A stretch of DNA of 64,000 nucleotides from HGM11501 sp045123995 (GCA_045123995.1 JBGVKY010000001.1:1-64000); one strand, 5' to 3'; counted from the stretch's first letter, positions 9,075 to 18,912 are shown. Program-made: numbers and translations. The notes: generated by a model not told the origin, from the letters alone.

Positions 9075-10160
9075 TTATTCCTCATCGTACATTTTCATAG
9101 TCTCTGCTATGTCTGAAAAGCTGTTGCAATGACCGTTTTTAACATAAAGATAAGATGTTGTCATTCCGCTTATAAGACAGCTCTTTATATCAAGTTCTCC
9201 TAAAAGACCTGCACAGAAACCGCTGTTGAAGTTGTCGCCGCCGCCGGTGGTCTTTTTAGGCTTTTCGCACAAAATTCCCTGAACTTCAACTTCGCCGCCG
9301 TCATAAACTGCAGCAGATGAGTCAACAGGATGTATGATTACTGTGCCTATACCTGAAAATTCCTTGATTGCTCTTGCAATGGGAAGGGAACCTTTATATT
9401 CTCCCTCTCCCAAAATAGAATGCATAACCATAGCCTCGGATTTGTTAAGGCCTAAGTATGTGGGAGCATAAGAAGAGTATTTACCAAACATTTTAAGAGC
9501 CGCCTTAATTTCTTCAGGCTGTCTTTTAGCACAGTCTGCTATGTCTATGTAAATTTTTCTGTCCTTCTTTGATAAACGGGGCATTACAATTTCTAAAAAC
9601 TTTTCATAAATCTCATGGAAGTGCACAAGATAACTCCAGTTTACTAAAGTGATAATATCTGCGCTGTCGAAAATTTCAACCAGTTCGTCGATGCTTATGC
9701 GCTCTATCAAATCGCTCCATCTCAAACGGCTGATTTTTTCAATGTCACTCATGATGATTTTCCCGTCACCGAATTCAAATACGTAAGAATAACCGGGCTC
9801 GCTTACTGTTATAGTTTTGCAGTTGGGATTAAGATTGAAAACAGGATTTTTTTCAGGATAACCCAATGCTCCTACGCAGGTACAAGAAACTCCCATATTT
9901 GCAAGTCCGTTGGCGTAGTGAGGGCCACAGCCTCCGAAATCGGTACTGCTTACGATAAGCTCGATGTTTCCGCTTCTTCCGGCAAGGCTTGTAATTTTCT
10001 CGCCGAATTTATCAATGGTTGGAAAATAGGTGCAATTTTTCTCGTCTGTTCTCTTTTCAACAGGACGGATAACAAGGTCAACAAAGCCGTCAAAACCGAT
10101 GCTTACTGTCTTTTTTTCGATTACTTCCTTTTTGGATATAAACTGTTCTGAATATTTCAT
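9075..10160 (-). CDS. PfkB-family carbohydrate kinase
   Basis: 361 residues, a ribokinase-fold sugar kinase. The N-terminal region carries GFDGFVDLVI and FGGCGPHYANGLANMGVSC, the substrate-side glycine motif of the family. The C-terminal catalytic motif is KTTGGGDNFNSGFCAGLL, in which GGGD provides the catalytic base and anion hole (usually GAGD). I cannot assign the sugar. It is the first gene before hprK, 26 bases away, and 53 bases after the AEC transporter, so it may either lead the hprK-dnaE operon or be read through from the M20 operon. No sharp promoter is visible in the 53-base gap. Confidence 0.82.
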   Translation of the reverse strand: MKYSEQFISKKEVIEKKTVSIGFDGFVDLVIRPVEKRTDEKNCTYFPTIDKFGEKITSLAGRSGNIELIVSSTDFGGCGPHYANGLANMGVSCTCVGALGYPEKNPVFNLNPNCKTITVSEPGYSYVFEFGDGKIIMSDIEKISRLRWSDLIERISIDELVEIFDSADIITLVNWSYLVHFHEIYEKFLEIVMPRLSKKDRKIYIDIADCAKRQPEEIKAALKMFGKYSSYAPTYLGLNKSEAMVMHSILGEGEYKGSLPIARAIKEFSGIGTVIIHPVDSSAAVYDGGEVEVQGILCEKPKKTTGGGDNFNSGFCAGLLGELDIKSCLISGMTTSYLYVKNGHCNSFSDIAETMKMYDEE

Positions 10161-10213
10161 TTCTGCCTCCGTTTATTTATTTTTTATTTTATATATTAAA
10201 TTTTCATGCTCTC

Positions 10214-11182
10214 TCACGCTAAATTAGCGATAAATATCAGGTACATAAGGGGAATTGTAATTGCTGAAAGAGTTTGTGATATTACCGTCATGGATGCTCC
10301 CGTTTTTGTATCTCCCCCGTAAGCAGCAGGGAAAACAATGGTATTAAGTCCCATGGGAGTTGCGTAGGCAATTAATGTTAAAATCATAATTTCCTTTTCT
10401 GCTCCTATCAAATACAGTAAAGCCATAAAAAATGTCGGTATTACTATAAGCCTAAGTAAGCTTACAATATATATCTTTTTATTTTTAATGAGTTCCCCTA
10501 TATCAAAGCCTCCGATTACAACACCTGCCAGTATCATAGCGCAGGGTCCCATACAGGAAGATGCATTATTAAGAGCACTTGTTAAAAAATATGGAACGAA
10601 TTTTTCTGCGTTAAGAAGTCCTAAAATACAGCCTATCACTATAGCAAATATAGGAGGAGTCAAAAGTCCCTTTTTAAGATTTTTAACTAAGCCTCCTTCT
10701 TCCTTTGGCACCAGAACATAAAAGCCCCAGGAATTACAAAGAAGACTTAAGAAAAAGTTGAATATCGTATACTTAAAAAGCATTTCATCTCCGAAAATAC
10801 TCAAAATAAGAAAGTTTCCCATAAAGCCGAAATTGCCGAAGGTAAGAGCGTATCTGAAAATATTTTTCCTGCTTGTCTTCTCGGCATTTCCCTTAGCTCC
10901 CTTTATAAAAAATTCCGCCAGCAGGTGGGCAATCAAAAGAGCTAAAACTGCAAAAAACAATCCGTACAGTATGAGCTTTGAATTATTCCTGAAATTTTCC
11001 ACCGTGCAATACTTCATAAGTGTTATAACAGAAAGTGCAGGAGTAAACATAAAGGTTTCAAGCTTGGAGAGGGCAACATCAGTTTTTTCAGGCAGAATAT
11101 TCATTTTCTTTAAAATAAAGCCTAAAACAATGAGTGTCGTCATCATCAGAACCTGACTTAATGTGAGAGAAAACATCTCCAT
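10214..11182 (-). CDS. AEC-family (auxin efflux carrier-like) membrane transporter
   Basis: 322 residues with about ten hydrophobic segments and short loops, the profile of the AEC/BASS-type secondary carriers. The N-terminus is MMTTLIVLGFILKKMNILPE, the typical first helix followed by an amphipathic turn. The middle has NFGFMGNFLILSIFGDE and the C-terminal half ATPMGLNTIVFPAAYGGD, where P-x-G-x-N lies in the broken helix used for substrate in this family. Members export malate or other organic acids; the substrate here is unknown. The start codon overlaps the deacetylase stop by one base (TAATG), so the two are translationally coupled. Confidence 0.85.
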   Translation of the reverse strand: MEMFSLTLSQVLMMTTLIVLGFILKKMNILPEKTDVALSKLETFMFTPALSVITLMKYCTVENFRNNSKLILYGLFFAVLALLIAHLLAEFFIKGAKGNAEKTSRKNIFRYALTFGNFGFMGNFLILSIFGDEMLFKYTIFNFFLSLLCNSWGFYVLVPKEEGGLVKNLKKGLLTPPIFAIVIGCILGLLNAEKFVPYFLTSALNNASSCMGPCAMILAGVVIGGFDIGELIKNKKIYIVSLLRLIVIPTFFMALLYLIGAEKEIMILTLIAYATPMGLNTIVFPAAYGGDTKTGASMTVISQTLSAITIPLMYLIFIANLA

Positions 11183-11880
11183 TACAAAAGCACCTCCTTA
11201 TTTGTTCCGTAAAAAATATCTTCTCTTCCTGCCAGAACCTTAAGTACATCTTCAAAATCCTGCCAGGTATCCTCTATGTCAAATTCGAAGGTGTGTCCCC
11301 AGATGTATAAAATCATATCTTCTTCACTTTTTGCATTTATAAAGTCTTGTGCCAGCTTCATAAACTTTTCCTTCCCGTCACCGTGAGGATAGCAGGTAGG
11401 ATTAAATCTGTAAAGATTTTCCTGCTTATTGAAGCTGTATGTAGAGGTTATTGTCCTTGCATATCTGACACCCGTATAGTTTTTAACAACGGCTGCTACT
11501 CTGTCGTCATTATTAACTCCACCGCAGGGGTATGCCATTCCCAAAACTTCATAGCCCACCACATATGATAACTTAAGTCTGTCATCTTCCACCTGTCTTA
11601 TGATTTCTTTTTCATCAAGAGTTGTTAAATTTGGGTGGGTCAATGTATGTACTGCAACCTCGTGGTTTTCATAAAGGCGATTAAGCTCATTCTCCGTTAC
11701 CTTTCCGAAGGGAATGGTCTTACCTTCCCTTTCCAAAGTTCCTTCTCTTCCGAGAAATGAGGAATTTATGTTAAAAGTACCCTTCATTCCATACTTTTCA
11801 AGTAGTTCCATAAATCTTAAATCCTGTCTTACACCATCATCAAAGCTGAATGTAAGGGCTTTTCTCTTTCCGTTAATCAT
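11182..11880 (-). CDS. NodB-type polysaccharide deacetylase family protein
   Basis: 232 residues, no signal peptide or membrane segment, so apparently cytoplasmic, which is unusual for peptidoglycan or chitin deacetylases. NodB homology motifs are present: motif 1 LTFSFDDGVRQDLR with the metal and base Asp pair, motif 2 HEVAVHTLTHPNL (H-x-x-x-H-P zinc ligands) and a motif 3-like GMAYPCGGVNNDDR. A late IWGHTFEF may serve as motif 5. This family removes acetyl groups from N-acetyl sugars or acts on related amides. It is coupled to the AEC transporter downstream and follows the acyltransferase-like gene by 15 bases, in a four-gene operon headed by the M20 peptidase. Confidence 0.82.
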   Translation of the reverse strand: MINGKRKALTFSFDDGVRQDLRFMELLEKYGMKGTFNINSSFLGREGTLEREGKTIPFGKVTENELNRLYENHEVAVHTLTHPNLTTLDEKEIIRQVEDDRLKLSYVVGYEVLGMAYPCGGVNNDDRVAAVVKNYTGVRYARTITSTYSFNKQENLYRFNPTCYPHGDGKEKFMKLAQDFINAKSEEDMILYIWGHTFEFDIEDTWQDFEDVLKVLAGREDIFYGTNKEVLL

Positions 11881-11895
11881 ACTCTACACTCCAAA

Positions 11896-13071
11896 TTATT
11901 TTATTATCACTCCGCCTTTTTCGTAGAAATGGTTTCCCTCCATAAGATATTTTTTGACTGCCCTTTGCATGCTTGTATCTTCAGGTAACGTTTCAGGAGG
12001 TACGATATTTTCCACGTGGAAAAGAAATACGAAAACGTCCTTTCCGTCGTGCTTTAAGGGAAATGCAGTAAAGAGATCGGCAAATTTCGTAATGTTGGTG
12101 TCCCTTCCCATTATATCACGCAGTCTTTTTTCCAGCATCCAGGAAAATGTGCAAAAGGTCTTAAATTTAAATTCCGGATAGTATTTATCAAAAATTTCTG
12201 TTGCTTTTTTAATGGATTCTTCACACTGCTCTGCCGTAAAAGGCTCCTTTGCTGGAATATGAACACTTACAAAGTTGTCACCATAACGTAATACTTCTTT
12301 ATAGCCGCAAAGGGTTATTTTTTCTTTAACGGCTTCTCCGTATTCGTTGACGCCGTAGCCTGTGACACCGTCTCCGTCTTCGGTGATTTCGGCATAGTAT
12401 TTACCTTTCTCGTCATCCTGACCAATGGATCCGAAAACCATACCCTTTTCGTGCATATAGTCTCCGTCTATTAAAATTTTAATGTCGTCATCTTTTTTAT
12501 AAACCCTTATTTTATGCTCAAACTTTGACATTTCAAAATTAAGTCTTCCCACACGAATTAAGTTGCATTTCACAAAAAGCATAAACCATTCTACGTAAAT
12601 TCTCATTCCGCTTCGGCCAAAAATCCCGTAATAATCGTTGATTTCCGCATCAAAGCCCTGAAGTGTGTCAGAAATTATTTCAAAGGGAAGCCCTCTTTTT
12701 TCCATGCTTTCAATCATGTCTTCCAGCGAATAAAGCAAGGAAAACATGGGAGCAAAGTCCGTATCCATCCTCTCTCTGTCAGGCATTTTCATTTTGGTAA
12801 GAGGGGAATCTTTTTTAATCATGGTATGAAGTATATATGTAAAAAGCAGTAAATCTTCGTCTTCCTCCACCATTTTTGCAGCTTTTTTTACATCTTCGAA
12901 CCATTTTCTGAAAAAATTATATTTATCGTTTAATCTTGTAAGTCTTTCTGTGTCGGTAATCCTTTTTCCATCCTTTTTATAAAGCGCCAATCCCTCTTCG
13001 TAGAAGGGCACAAAATCATCAGAAAACTCTATCTCTAATCTTTTGCAAAGCTCTTTTGCTTCATTTTTCAT
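11896..13071 (-). CDS. acyltransferase-like protein (NAT_N / GNAT_C type)
   Basis: 391 residues, no membrane segments. I do not recognise a characterised member. The pattern matches the two-domain 'acyltransferase domain-containing' family seen in Actinobacteria and Clostridia. The N-terminal part is alpha-helical. The centre has FGRSGMRIYVEWFMLFVKCN followed by RVGRLNFEMSKF. The C-terminal GNAT-like domain has VSVHIPAKEPFTAEQCEESI, then TFSWMLEKRLRD and DTNITKFADLF, equivalent to the HIP-G-x-L...SWLLDPxL...NIxxF pattern of that family. The acyl acceptor is unknown. It lies between an M20 peptidase (8 bases upstream) and a NodB deacetylase, which suggests a shared small-molecule acylation/deacylation pathway. 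The family call is from memory of motifs. Confidence 0.55.
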   Translation of the reverse strand: MKNEAKELCKRLEIEFSDDFVPFYEEGLALYKKDGKRITDTERLTRLNDKYNFFRKWFEDVKKAAKMVEEDEDLLLFTYILHTMIKKDSPLTKMKMPDRERMDTDFAPMFSLLYSLEDMIESMEKRGLPFEIISDTLQGFDAEINDYYGIFGRSGMRIYVEWFMLFVKCNLIRVGRLNFEMSKFEHKIRVYKKDDDIKILIDGDYMHEKGMVFGSIGQDDEKGKYYAEITEDGDGVTGYGVNEYGEAVKEKITLCGYKEVLRYGDNFVSVHIPAKEPFTAEQCEESIKKATEIFDKYYPEFKFKTFCTFSWMLEKRLRDIMGRDTNITKFADLFTAFPLKHDGKDVFVFLFHVENIVPPETLPEDTSMQRAVKKYLMEGNHFYEKGGVIIK

Positions 13072-13079
13072 ATAATCAC

Positions 13080-14321
13080 CTACATAGTAAACATTTTCGC
13101 CAGTATTTTATTCATTTCCAAAAGTTCATCACACAAAACATGCTCGTCTGCCTGATGTGCTCCGCCATATTCAAAGAACTTTCTGCCTACGCCGAAGCAA
13201 AATGCTCTGGGACTTCCGTATTTTAAGAATATAGAAAGGTCGGACTGACACATACCACAGGTTTTCATTTCTCTTCCCGAGGTCAATTTTCCTGCCTCTA
13301 TGAGCTTTTCTATAAGCGGATTTATCTTGTCCGCTTTCATAAAGTGAAAAAACCTTGTGGTCTTTTCAAATCGGTCAAAGGTAAGGCCCAAAGGCTCTAA
13401 TTTTTCGTCTATTTTTTTTGCCATAACGTCAAATTCTTCATTTATTTCTTCTTTTGTAGCTGCCGCATAGTAGCAAAGTTCTATATAGGCTTTATCAAGG
13501 TTTGTTCCTGCATTTCCCGCTTTAATTTCTAAAAATCTCACAGAGTCATCGGGAATGTTGGTTATCCTATATTCTTCATGTGCATTTAATTCTGCCACTC
13601 GTTTTTCACGGAATTTATCTAGTTCTTCCTTTAAGATTTTGAGTCCTTCGAGCATTTCTCCACAGTCATCAATAGGCCCTTTAGCTTTTATGTGGGCTCT
13701 CATCTCTTCGCCGCCTACGGCGCAGTCGGCAATTTCAAATACCTCTCCGTCTAAGTTTATAATGTCGTCAGACGGATACTTAAGGCAAGCCGCCAAAGCC
13801 CCGTGACTTCCGCCGTATTCCTCATCACAGTAAGCTGTAAAGACTATATCACAGGGGAATTTTAAGCCCTCTTCTTTAAATACTTTTATTAAAAAGAGAG
13901 CAGTTGCTATTCCGCACTTGTTATCGCAGGCGCCTCTGCCCCATATTTTTCCGTCTTTTATAAGTCCGCCCAAAGGAGGCACTGTCCAGTCAGCATCTTC
14001 GCCGATTGCCACGGTATCAATATGTGCTGCCAACATAATTCTTTTAGATGAGTCAATACCGGGAATTACGGCACTTACGTTAAAACGTGTTTCCAAGTTA
14101 TGCCCCGGCCAGTAATCGGGGTGATTTTCCATGCCCTCTATAGATAAGGGTGAATATACATCGGGAGTATAGCCAAGCTTTTCAAGAAAGCTCTTAAGAT
14201 ACTCTGTTATATTGGCTTCTTTTCCGGTGTTTCCAAAGCTTTGAGTATCTATTTTTATAAGGTCGGAAAGTATATTAAAAAGGTCTTCTTTTCTCTCTTC
14301 AATTCTACTTAAAACGTCCAT
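13080..14321 (-). CDS. M20-family metallopeptidase (ArgE/DapE/CPG2 type)
   Basis: 413 residues. Two-zinc amidohydrolase motifs are in order: MLAAHIDTVAIG (first His ligand plus D-x-V), IWGRGACDNKCGIATALFLI (bridging Asp), FTAYCDEEYGGSHGALAACL (the Glu-Glu catalytic base and ligand pair) and EYGGAHQADEHV near the end (last His). The family hydrolyses amide bonds of N-acyl amino acids or dipeptides, such as succinyl-DAP or acetylornithine. No DAP or arginine genes are nearby, so the exact substrate is open. First gene of the M20-acyltransferase-deacetylase-AEC operon, with its own promoter 39 bases upstream. Confidence 0.85.
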   Translation of the reverse strand: MDVLSRIEERKEDLFNILSDLIKIDTQSFGNTGKEANITEYLKSFLEKLGYTPDVYSPLSIEGMENHPDYWPGHNLETRFNVSAVIPGIDSSKRIMLAAHIDTVAIGEDADWTVPPLGGLIKDGKIWGRGACDNKCGIATALFLIKVFKEEGLKFPCDIVFTAYCDEEYGGSHGALAACLKYPSDDIINLDGEVFEIADCAVGGEEMRAHIKAKGPIDDCGEMLEGLKILKEELDKFREKRVAELNAHEEYRITNIPDDSVRFLEIKAGNAGTNLDKAYIELCYYAAATKEEINEEFDVMAKKIDEKLEPLGLTFDRFEKTTRFFHFMKADKINPLIEKLIEAGKLTSGREMKTCGMCQSDLSIFLKYGSPRAFCFGVGRKFFEYGGAHQADEHVLCDELLEMNKILAKMFTM

Positions 14322-14359
14322 TTTCTATCCCCTCTCGTCAAACATAATCCAACAAATTT

Positions 14360-14388
14360 ATTATATCACTAAAGGAAAATAAAAGCAA
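14360..14388 (-). promoter_or_regulatory. sigma-A promoter for the M20 peptidase operon
   Basis: On the minus strand TTGCTT (383-388 of this kilobase), a 17-base spacer and a perfect TATAAT (14360-14365) with a TGA extension before the -10. The 5' leader would be about 30 bases. It is the only clear promoter between here and the GNAT promoter at 948, so it may serve up to eleven genes as far as dnaE. Confidence 0.75.
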
Positions 14389-14410
14389 CATAAAACGCCT
14401 TATTTTTTCA

Positions 14411-14453
14411 AAAAAAAATAGTGCAAATTTTGAAAATTTGCACTATTTTTTTT
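14411..14453 (-). terminator. bidirectional-looking rho-independent terminator after tuf
   Basis: A perfect 16-bp inverted repeat (14416-14431 with 14433-14448, core AGTGCAAATTTT) flanked by A8 and T8 runs, extending the pairing further. It starts nine bases after the tuf stop codon and ends the str operon. The stem is AT-rich but long, and a U-tract is present on either strand. Confidence 0.9.
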
Positions 14454-14461
14454 AAGTTAAA

Positions 14462-15664
<1,203 letters not shown>

Positions 15665-15737
15665 AATATTTGTCCTCCTTTAATATAACAATTTTATTTT
15701 TTATTATTTTACTACATTACGGAATAAAAATCAAGAG

Positions 15738-17831
15738 TTAATCGTTCTTTTTAGCTCTCTGGTCGATAATTTTTTCCATAATGCTCTTGGGAACCACTTC
15801 ATAATGACTGGGTTCCATTGAATAGTTACCACGACCCTGGGTCTTGGAACGAAGGTCTGTTGCGTAACCGAACATTTCAGAAAGCGGAACGTGTGATGTG
15901 ATTGTTACAACACCGTTTCTTGAGTCGCTTCCCTGAATCATACCACGACGTGAGCTGATATCGCCCATAACGTCGCCCATGTATTCTTCAGGAACTGTTA
16001 CGTCAACCTTCATGATGGGTTCCTTAAGCTGAGCGTCAGCTTTTCTCATACCTTCCTTGAACGCCATAGATCCGGCAATCTTAAATGCCATTTCTGAGGA
16101 GTCAACTTCGTGATAGGATCCGTCATAAAGTGTTACCTTTACGTCAACAACCTGATATCCTGCAAGGATACCGGATTCCATAGCACCCTGAATACCCGCA
16201 TCAACTGCAGGAATGTATTCCTTGGGAATAGCACCGCCGACAACCTGGTTAATAAATTCATAACCCTTGCCTGCTTCCTGGGGTTCCATGATAAGTTTAA
16301 CGTGACCGTACTGACCACGACCACCGGACTGACGGGCATACTTGTGGTCAACTTCAACTCTCTTACTGATTGTTTCTTTGTAGGAAACCTGAGGATTACC
16401 AACGTTTGCTTCAACTTTGAATTCACGTAAAAGTCTGTCTACGATGATTTCAAGGTGAAGCTCACCCATACCTGCGATAATGGTCTGGCCTGTTTCTTCG
16501 TCTGTGTAAGCCTTGAATGTAGGATCTTCTTCAGCCAATCTTGCAAGAGCGATACCCATCTTTTCCTGACCTGCTTTGGTCTTGGGTTCGATGGCAACTC
16601 TTATAACGGGCTCAGGGAATTCCATGGATTCAAGAATTACGGGAGAATTCTCTGCACAGAGAGTGTCACCTGTTGTGGTGTTCTTAAGACCAACGGCTGC
16701 AGCGATGTCGCCGGCATATACCATATCAAGGTCTTCTCTCTTGTCAGCATGCATACGAAGGATACGTCCGATTCTTTCCTTGTTATCCTTTGTGGAGTTA
16801 AGCACATAGCTACCTGTTGCCAGAGTACCTGAATATACTCTGAAGAAGCAAAGCTTACCAACAAAGGGATCTGCAATAATCTTGAACGCAAGAGCTGAGA
16901 AGGGCTCGTTGTCGTCTGCATGTCTTTCAACTTCATCACCATCTAAGGTTGTACCCTTGATAGCGGGAATGTCTGTGGGAGCGGGCATATAGTCAACAAC
17001 CGCGTCAAGGAGGGGCTGAACGCCCTTGTTTCTGTAAGCTGTTCCGCAAAATACTGGAACAATTTCGTTTGCAATTGTTGCTTTTCTTATAGCCTGTTTA
17101 AGTTCGGAAATTTCAGGTTCTTCTCCCTCTAAAACCTTCATCATAAGATCATCATCGTGTGAAGCGATCTCTTCAATAGCTTCATCATGATATTTCTGAG
17201 CAATTTCCTTCATATCTTCGGGAATTTCCTCAATTCTTACGTCAGTTCCGTCATCGTTGTAGTAAACTGTTGATTTCATGGTAAGAAGGTCGATTATACC
17301 CTTAAAGGTATCTTCCTTACCGATGGGAAGCTGAAGGGGAACAGCCTTACACTGAAGCCTGTCCTTCATCATTCCTACAACGTTGTAGAAGTCAGCGCCC
17401 ATGATATCCATCTTGTTAATGAATGCCATTCTGGGAACGCCATATTTATCAGCCTGTCTCCAAACAGTTTCAGACTGAGGTTCAACACCGCCCTTTGCAC
17501 AGAAAACTGTTACGCTTCCGTCAAGTACACGAAGTGAACGTTCAACCTCAACGGTGAAGTCAACGTGTCCGGGGGTATCGATGATATTGATTCTGTGTCT
17601 AACGCCATCTTTTGTCCAATAGGCTGTGGTAGCAGCAGAAGTAATTGTAATACCTCTCTCCTGTTCCTGCTCCATGTAGTCCATTGTAGCATTTCCGTCG
17701 TGAGTATCACCAATCTTGTGAATTTTACCGCAATAGTACAAAATTCTTTCAGTAGTGGTGGTTTTTCCGGCGTCAATGTGGGCCATAATGCCTATATTTC
17801 TGGTTCTTTCAAGTGAAACTTCTCTTGCCAA
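15738..17831 (-). CDS. fusA: elongation factor G
   Basis: 697 residues, full length. Translocation GTPase. Motifs: NIGIMAHIDAGKTTTTERIL (P-loop), EQERGITITSAATTAYW (switch), IIDTPGHVDFTVEVERSLRV, FINKMDIMGAD, then domain II to V with GMGELHLEIIVDRLLREF, ISKRVEVDHKYARQSGGRGQ and SRRGMIQGSDSRNG near the C-terminus. It opens with MAREVSLERTRNIG and has an AGGAG ribosome site. It lies between rpsG (38-base gap) and tuf in the str operon. It is the EF-G1 type by position and by the SGGRGQYGHV motif; no second EF-G is in the window. Confidence 0.99.
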   Translation of the reverse strand: MAREVSLERTRNIGIMAHIDAGKTTTTERILYYCGKIHKIGDTHDGNATMDYMEQEQERGITITSAATTAYWTKDGVRHRINIIDTPGHVDFTVEVERSLRVLDGSVTVFCAKGGVEPQSETVWRQADKYGVPRMAFINKMDIMGADFYNVVGMMKDRLQCKAVPLQLPIGKEDTFKGIIDLLTMKSTVYYNDDGTDVRIEEIPEDMKEIAQKYHDEAIEEIASHDDDLMMKVLEGEEPEISELKQAIRKATIANEIVPVFCGTAYRNKGVQPLLDAVVDYMPAPTDIPAIKGTTLDGDEVERHADDNEPFSALAFKIIADPFVGKLCFFRVYSGTLATGSYVLNSTKDNKERIGRILRMHADKREDLDMVYAGDIAAAVGLKNTTTGDTLCAENSPVILESMEFPEPVIRVAIEPKTKAGQEKMGIALARLAEEDPTFKAYTDEETGQTIIAGMGELHLEIIVDRLLREFKVEANVGNPQVSYKETISKRVEVDHKYARQSGGRGQYGHVKLIMEPQEAGKGYEFINQVVGGAIPKEYIPAVDAGIQGAMESGILAGYQVVDVKVTLYDGSYHEVDSSEMAFKIAGSMAFKEGMRKADAQLKEPIMKVDVTVPEEYMGDVMGDISSRRGMIQGSDSRNGVVTITSHVPLSEMFGYATDLRSKTQGRGNYSMEPSHYEVVPKSIMEKIIDQRAKKND

Positions 17832-17869
17832 AAATATCTCTCCTTTCGTCGGTTACTACCTTGGTAATA

Positions 17870-18340
17870 CTACCATCTGTAATGTGCAAACGCCTTGTTA
17901 GCTTCAGCCATCTTATGAGTATCTTCTCTCTTCTTAACTGCTCCGCCAAGGCCGTTTGTAGCGTCAATGATTTCGTTTGCCAGTCTCTCGCACATATGTC
18001 TTTCGTTACGAGCTCTGGAATATACTGTGAGCCATCTAAGACCCAATGTACGACGTCTTTCAGGACGTACTTCCATGGGAACCTGATAGGTGGCACCGCC
18101 GACTCTTCTTGCTTTTACTTCAAGCACGGGCATAATGCTTTCCATTGCCTGAGTGAAAACTTCGAGGGGCTCCTTTCCTGTCTTCTCACGTACAATATCA
18201 AATGCGTCATAAACTATCTTCTGAGCAACACCTTTTTTGCCGTCAAGCATGATGTTGTTGATAAGTCTTGTAACAGTTGTATCATTGTACATGGGATCCG
18301 GTAAAACATCTCTTTTGGGAACAAATCCTCTTCTGGGCAC
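17870..18340 (-). CDS. rpsG: 30S ribosomal protein S7
   Basis: 156 residues from a GTG start at 18338-18340. A longer in-frame ATG at 18358 would place the AAGGAGGG ribosome site inside the coding region; with the GTG the site is seven bases upstream and the length equals the bacterial standard. Landmarks: PRRGFVPKRDVLPDPMYND at the N-terminus, NNIMLDGKKGVAQKIVYDAF, the beta hairpin GGATYQVPMEVRPERRRTLG and the C-terminal NGLGGAVKKREDTHKMAEAN. S7 nucleates assembly of the 30S head and in E. coli represses its own operon by binding the rpsL-rpsG intergenic RNA. A structured 150-base intergenic region precedes it here too. Confidence 0.98.
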   Translation of the reverse strand: MPRRGFVPKRDVLPDPMYNDTTVTRLINNIMLDGKKGVAQKIVYDAFDIVREKTGKEPLEVFTQAMESIMPVLEVKARRVGGATYQVPMEVRPERRRTLGLRWLTVYSRARNERHMCERLANEIIDATNGLGGAVKKREDTHKMAEANKAFAHYRW

Positions 18341-18388
18341 TGTTCTTCCCTCCTTCATAAATTTTTGTTAATGAATTCATAGGTACTC

Positions 18389-18465
18389 AAGAAATCCTTT
18401 CTTGTAAGTGCAATCTATATAAATCCGTAGACCGCACAACCTAATTTTGTTATTCCATCTACGGA
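18389..18465 (-). promoter_or_regulatory. structured rpsL-rpsG intergenic RNA, possible S7 operator
   Basis: Between rpsL and rpsG the mRNA can form an 8-bp stem from TCCGTAGA (plus-strand copy 424-431) and TCTACGGA (458-465 of 18 kb) with a 26-base loop, and nearer the rpsG start a small AAGAAA/TTTCTT hairpin (18389-18403). In E. coli the equivalent gap is the S7 target for feedback control. The sequence is not the E. coli one; the structural role is inferred from position and pairing only. Confidence 0.4.
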
Positions 18466-18492
18466 ACAACATACTTAAATTTCGGCTATATC

Positions 18493-18912
18493 TTATTTTT
18501 TAGCCTTTGCTTTCTTAGCGCCGTACTTACTTCTGGACTGCATTCTGTTTGCAACACCGGAAGCATCAAGGGCACCTCTGATAATGTGGTAACGTACACC
18601 GGGAAGGTCTCTAACCCTTCCTCCGCGGATAAGAACAACGCTGTGTTCCTGAAGGTTGTGACCTTCACCGGGGATATAGCTTGTTACTTCATTACCGTTA
18701 GTAAGTCTTACTCTGGCAATTTTACGAAGAGCTGAGTTAGGCTTCTTGGGAGTCTTTGTCTTAACGTAGGTACAAACACCTCTCTTCTGGGGAGAGCTCT
18801 GATCTGTAGCCTTGTTCTTCAAAGAGTCAAATCCCTTCTGAAGTGCAGGAGCTGTAGACTTAGTCACCTTTGTAGATCTGCCGGCCTTGACTAACTGGTT
18901 AAATGTAGGCAT
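18493..18912 (-). CDS. rpsL: 30S ribosomal protein S12
   Basis: 139 residues, the long Firmicutes form with a roughly 13-residue insertion (GFDSLKNKATDQSSPQKRG) relative to E. coli. S12 sits at the decoding centre. TKTPKKPNSALRKIARVRLT retains the Lys at E. coli position 43, and PGEGHNLQEHSVVLIRGGRV is normal. The next residues read R-D-L-P-G, so the position equal to E. coli Lys88 is Arg (codon at 18610-18612). Lys88Arg is a known streptomycin-resistance substitution in other bacteria. The basic tail KYGAKKAKAKK is usual. Second gene of the str operon, 47 bases after ybxF. Confidence 0.98.
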   Translation of the reverse strand: MPTFNQLVKAGRSTKVTKSTAPALQKGFDSLKNKATDQSSPQKRGVCTYVKTKTPKKPNSALRKIARVRLTNGNEVTSYIPGEGHNLQEHSVVLIRGGRVRDLPGVRYHIIRGALDASGVANRMQSRSKYGAKKAKAKK

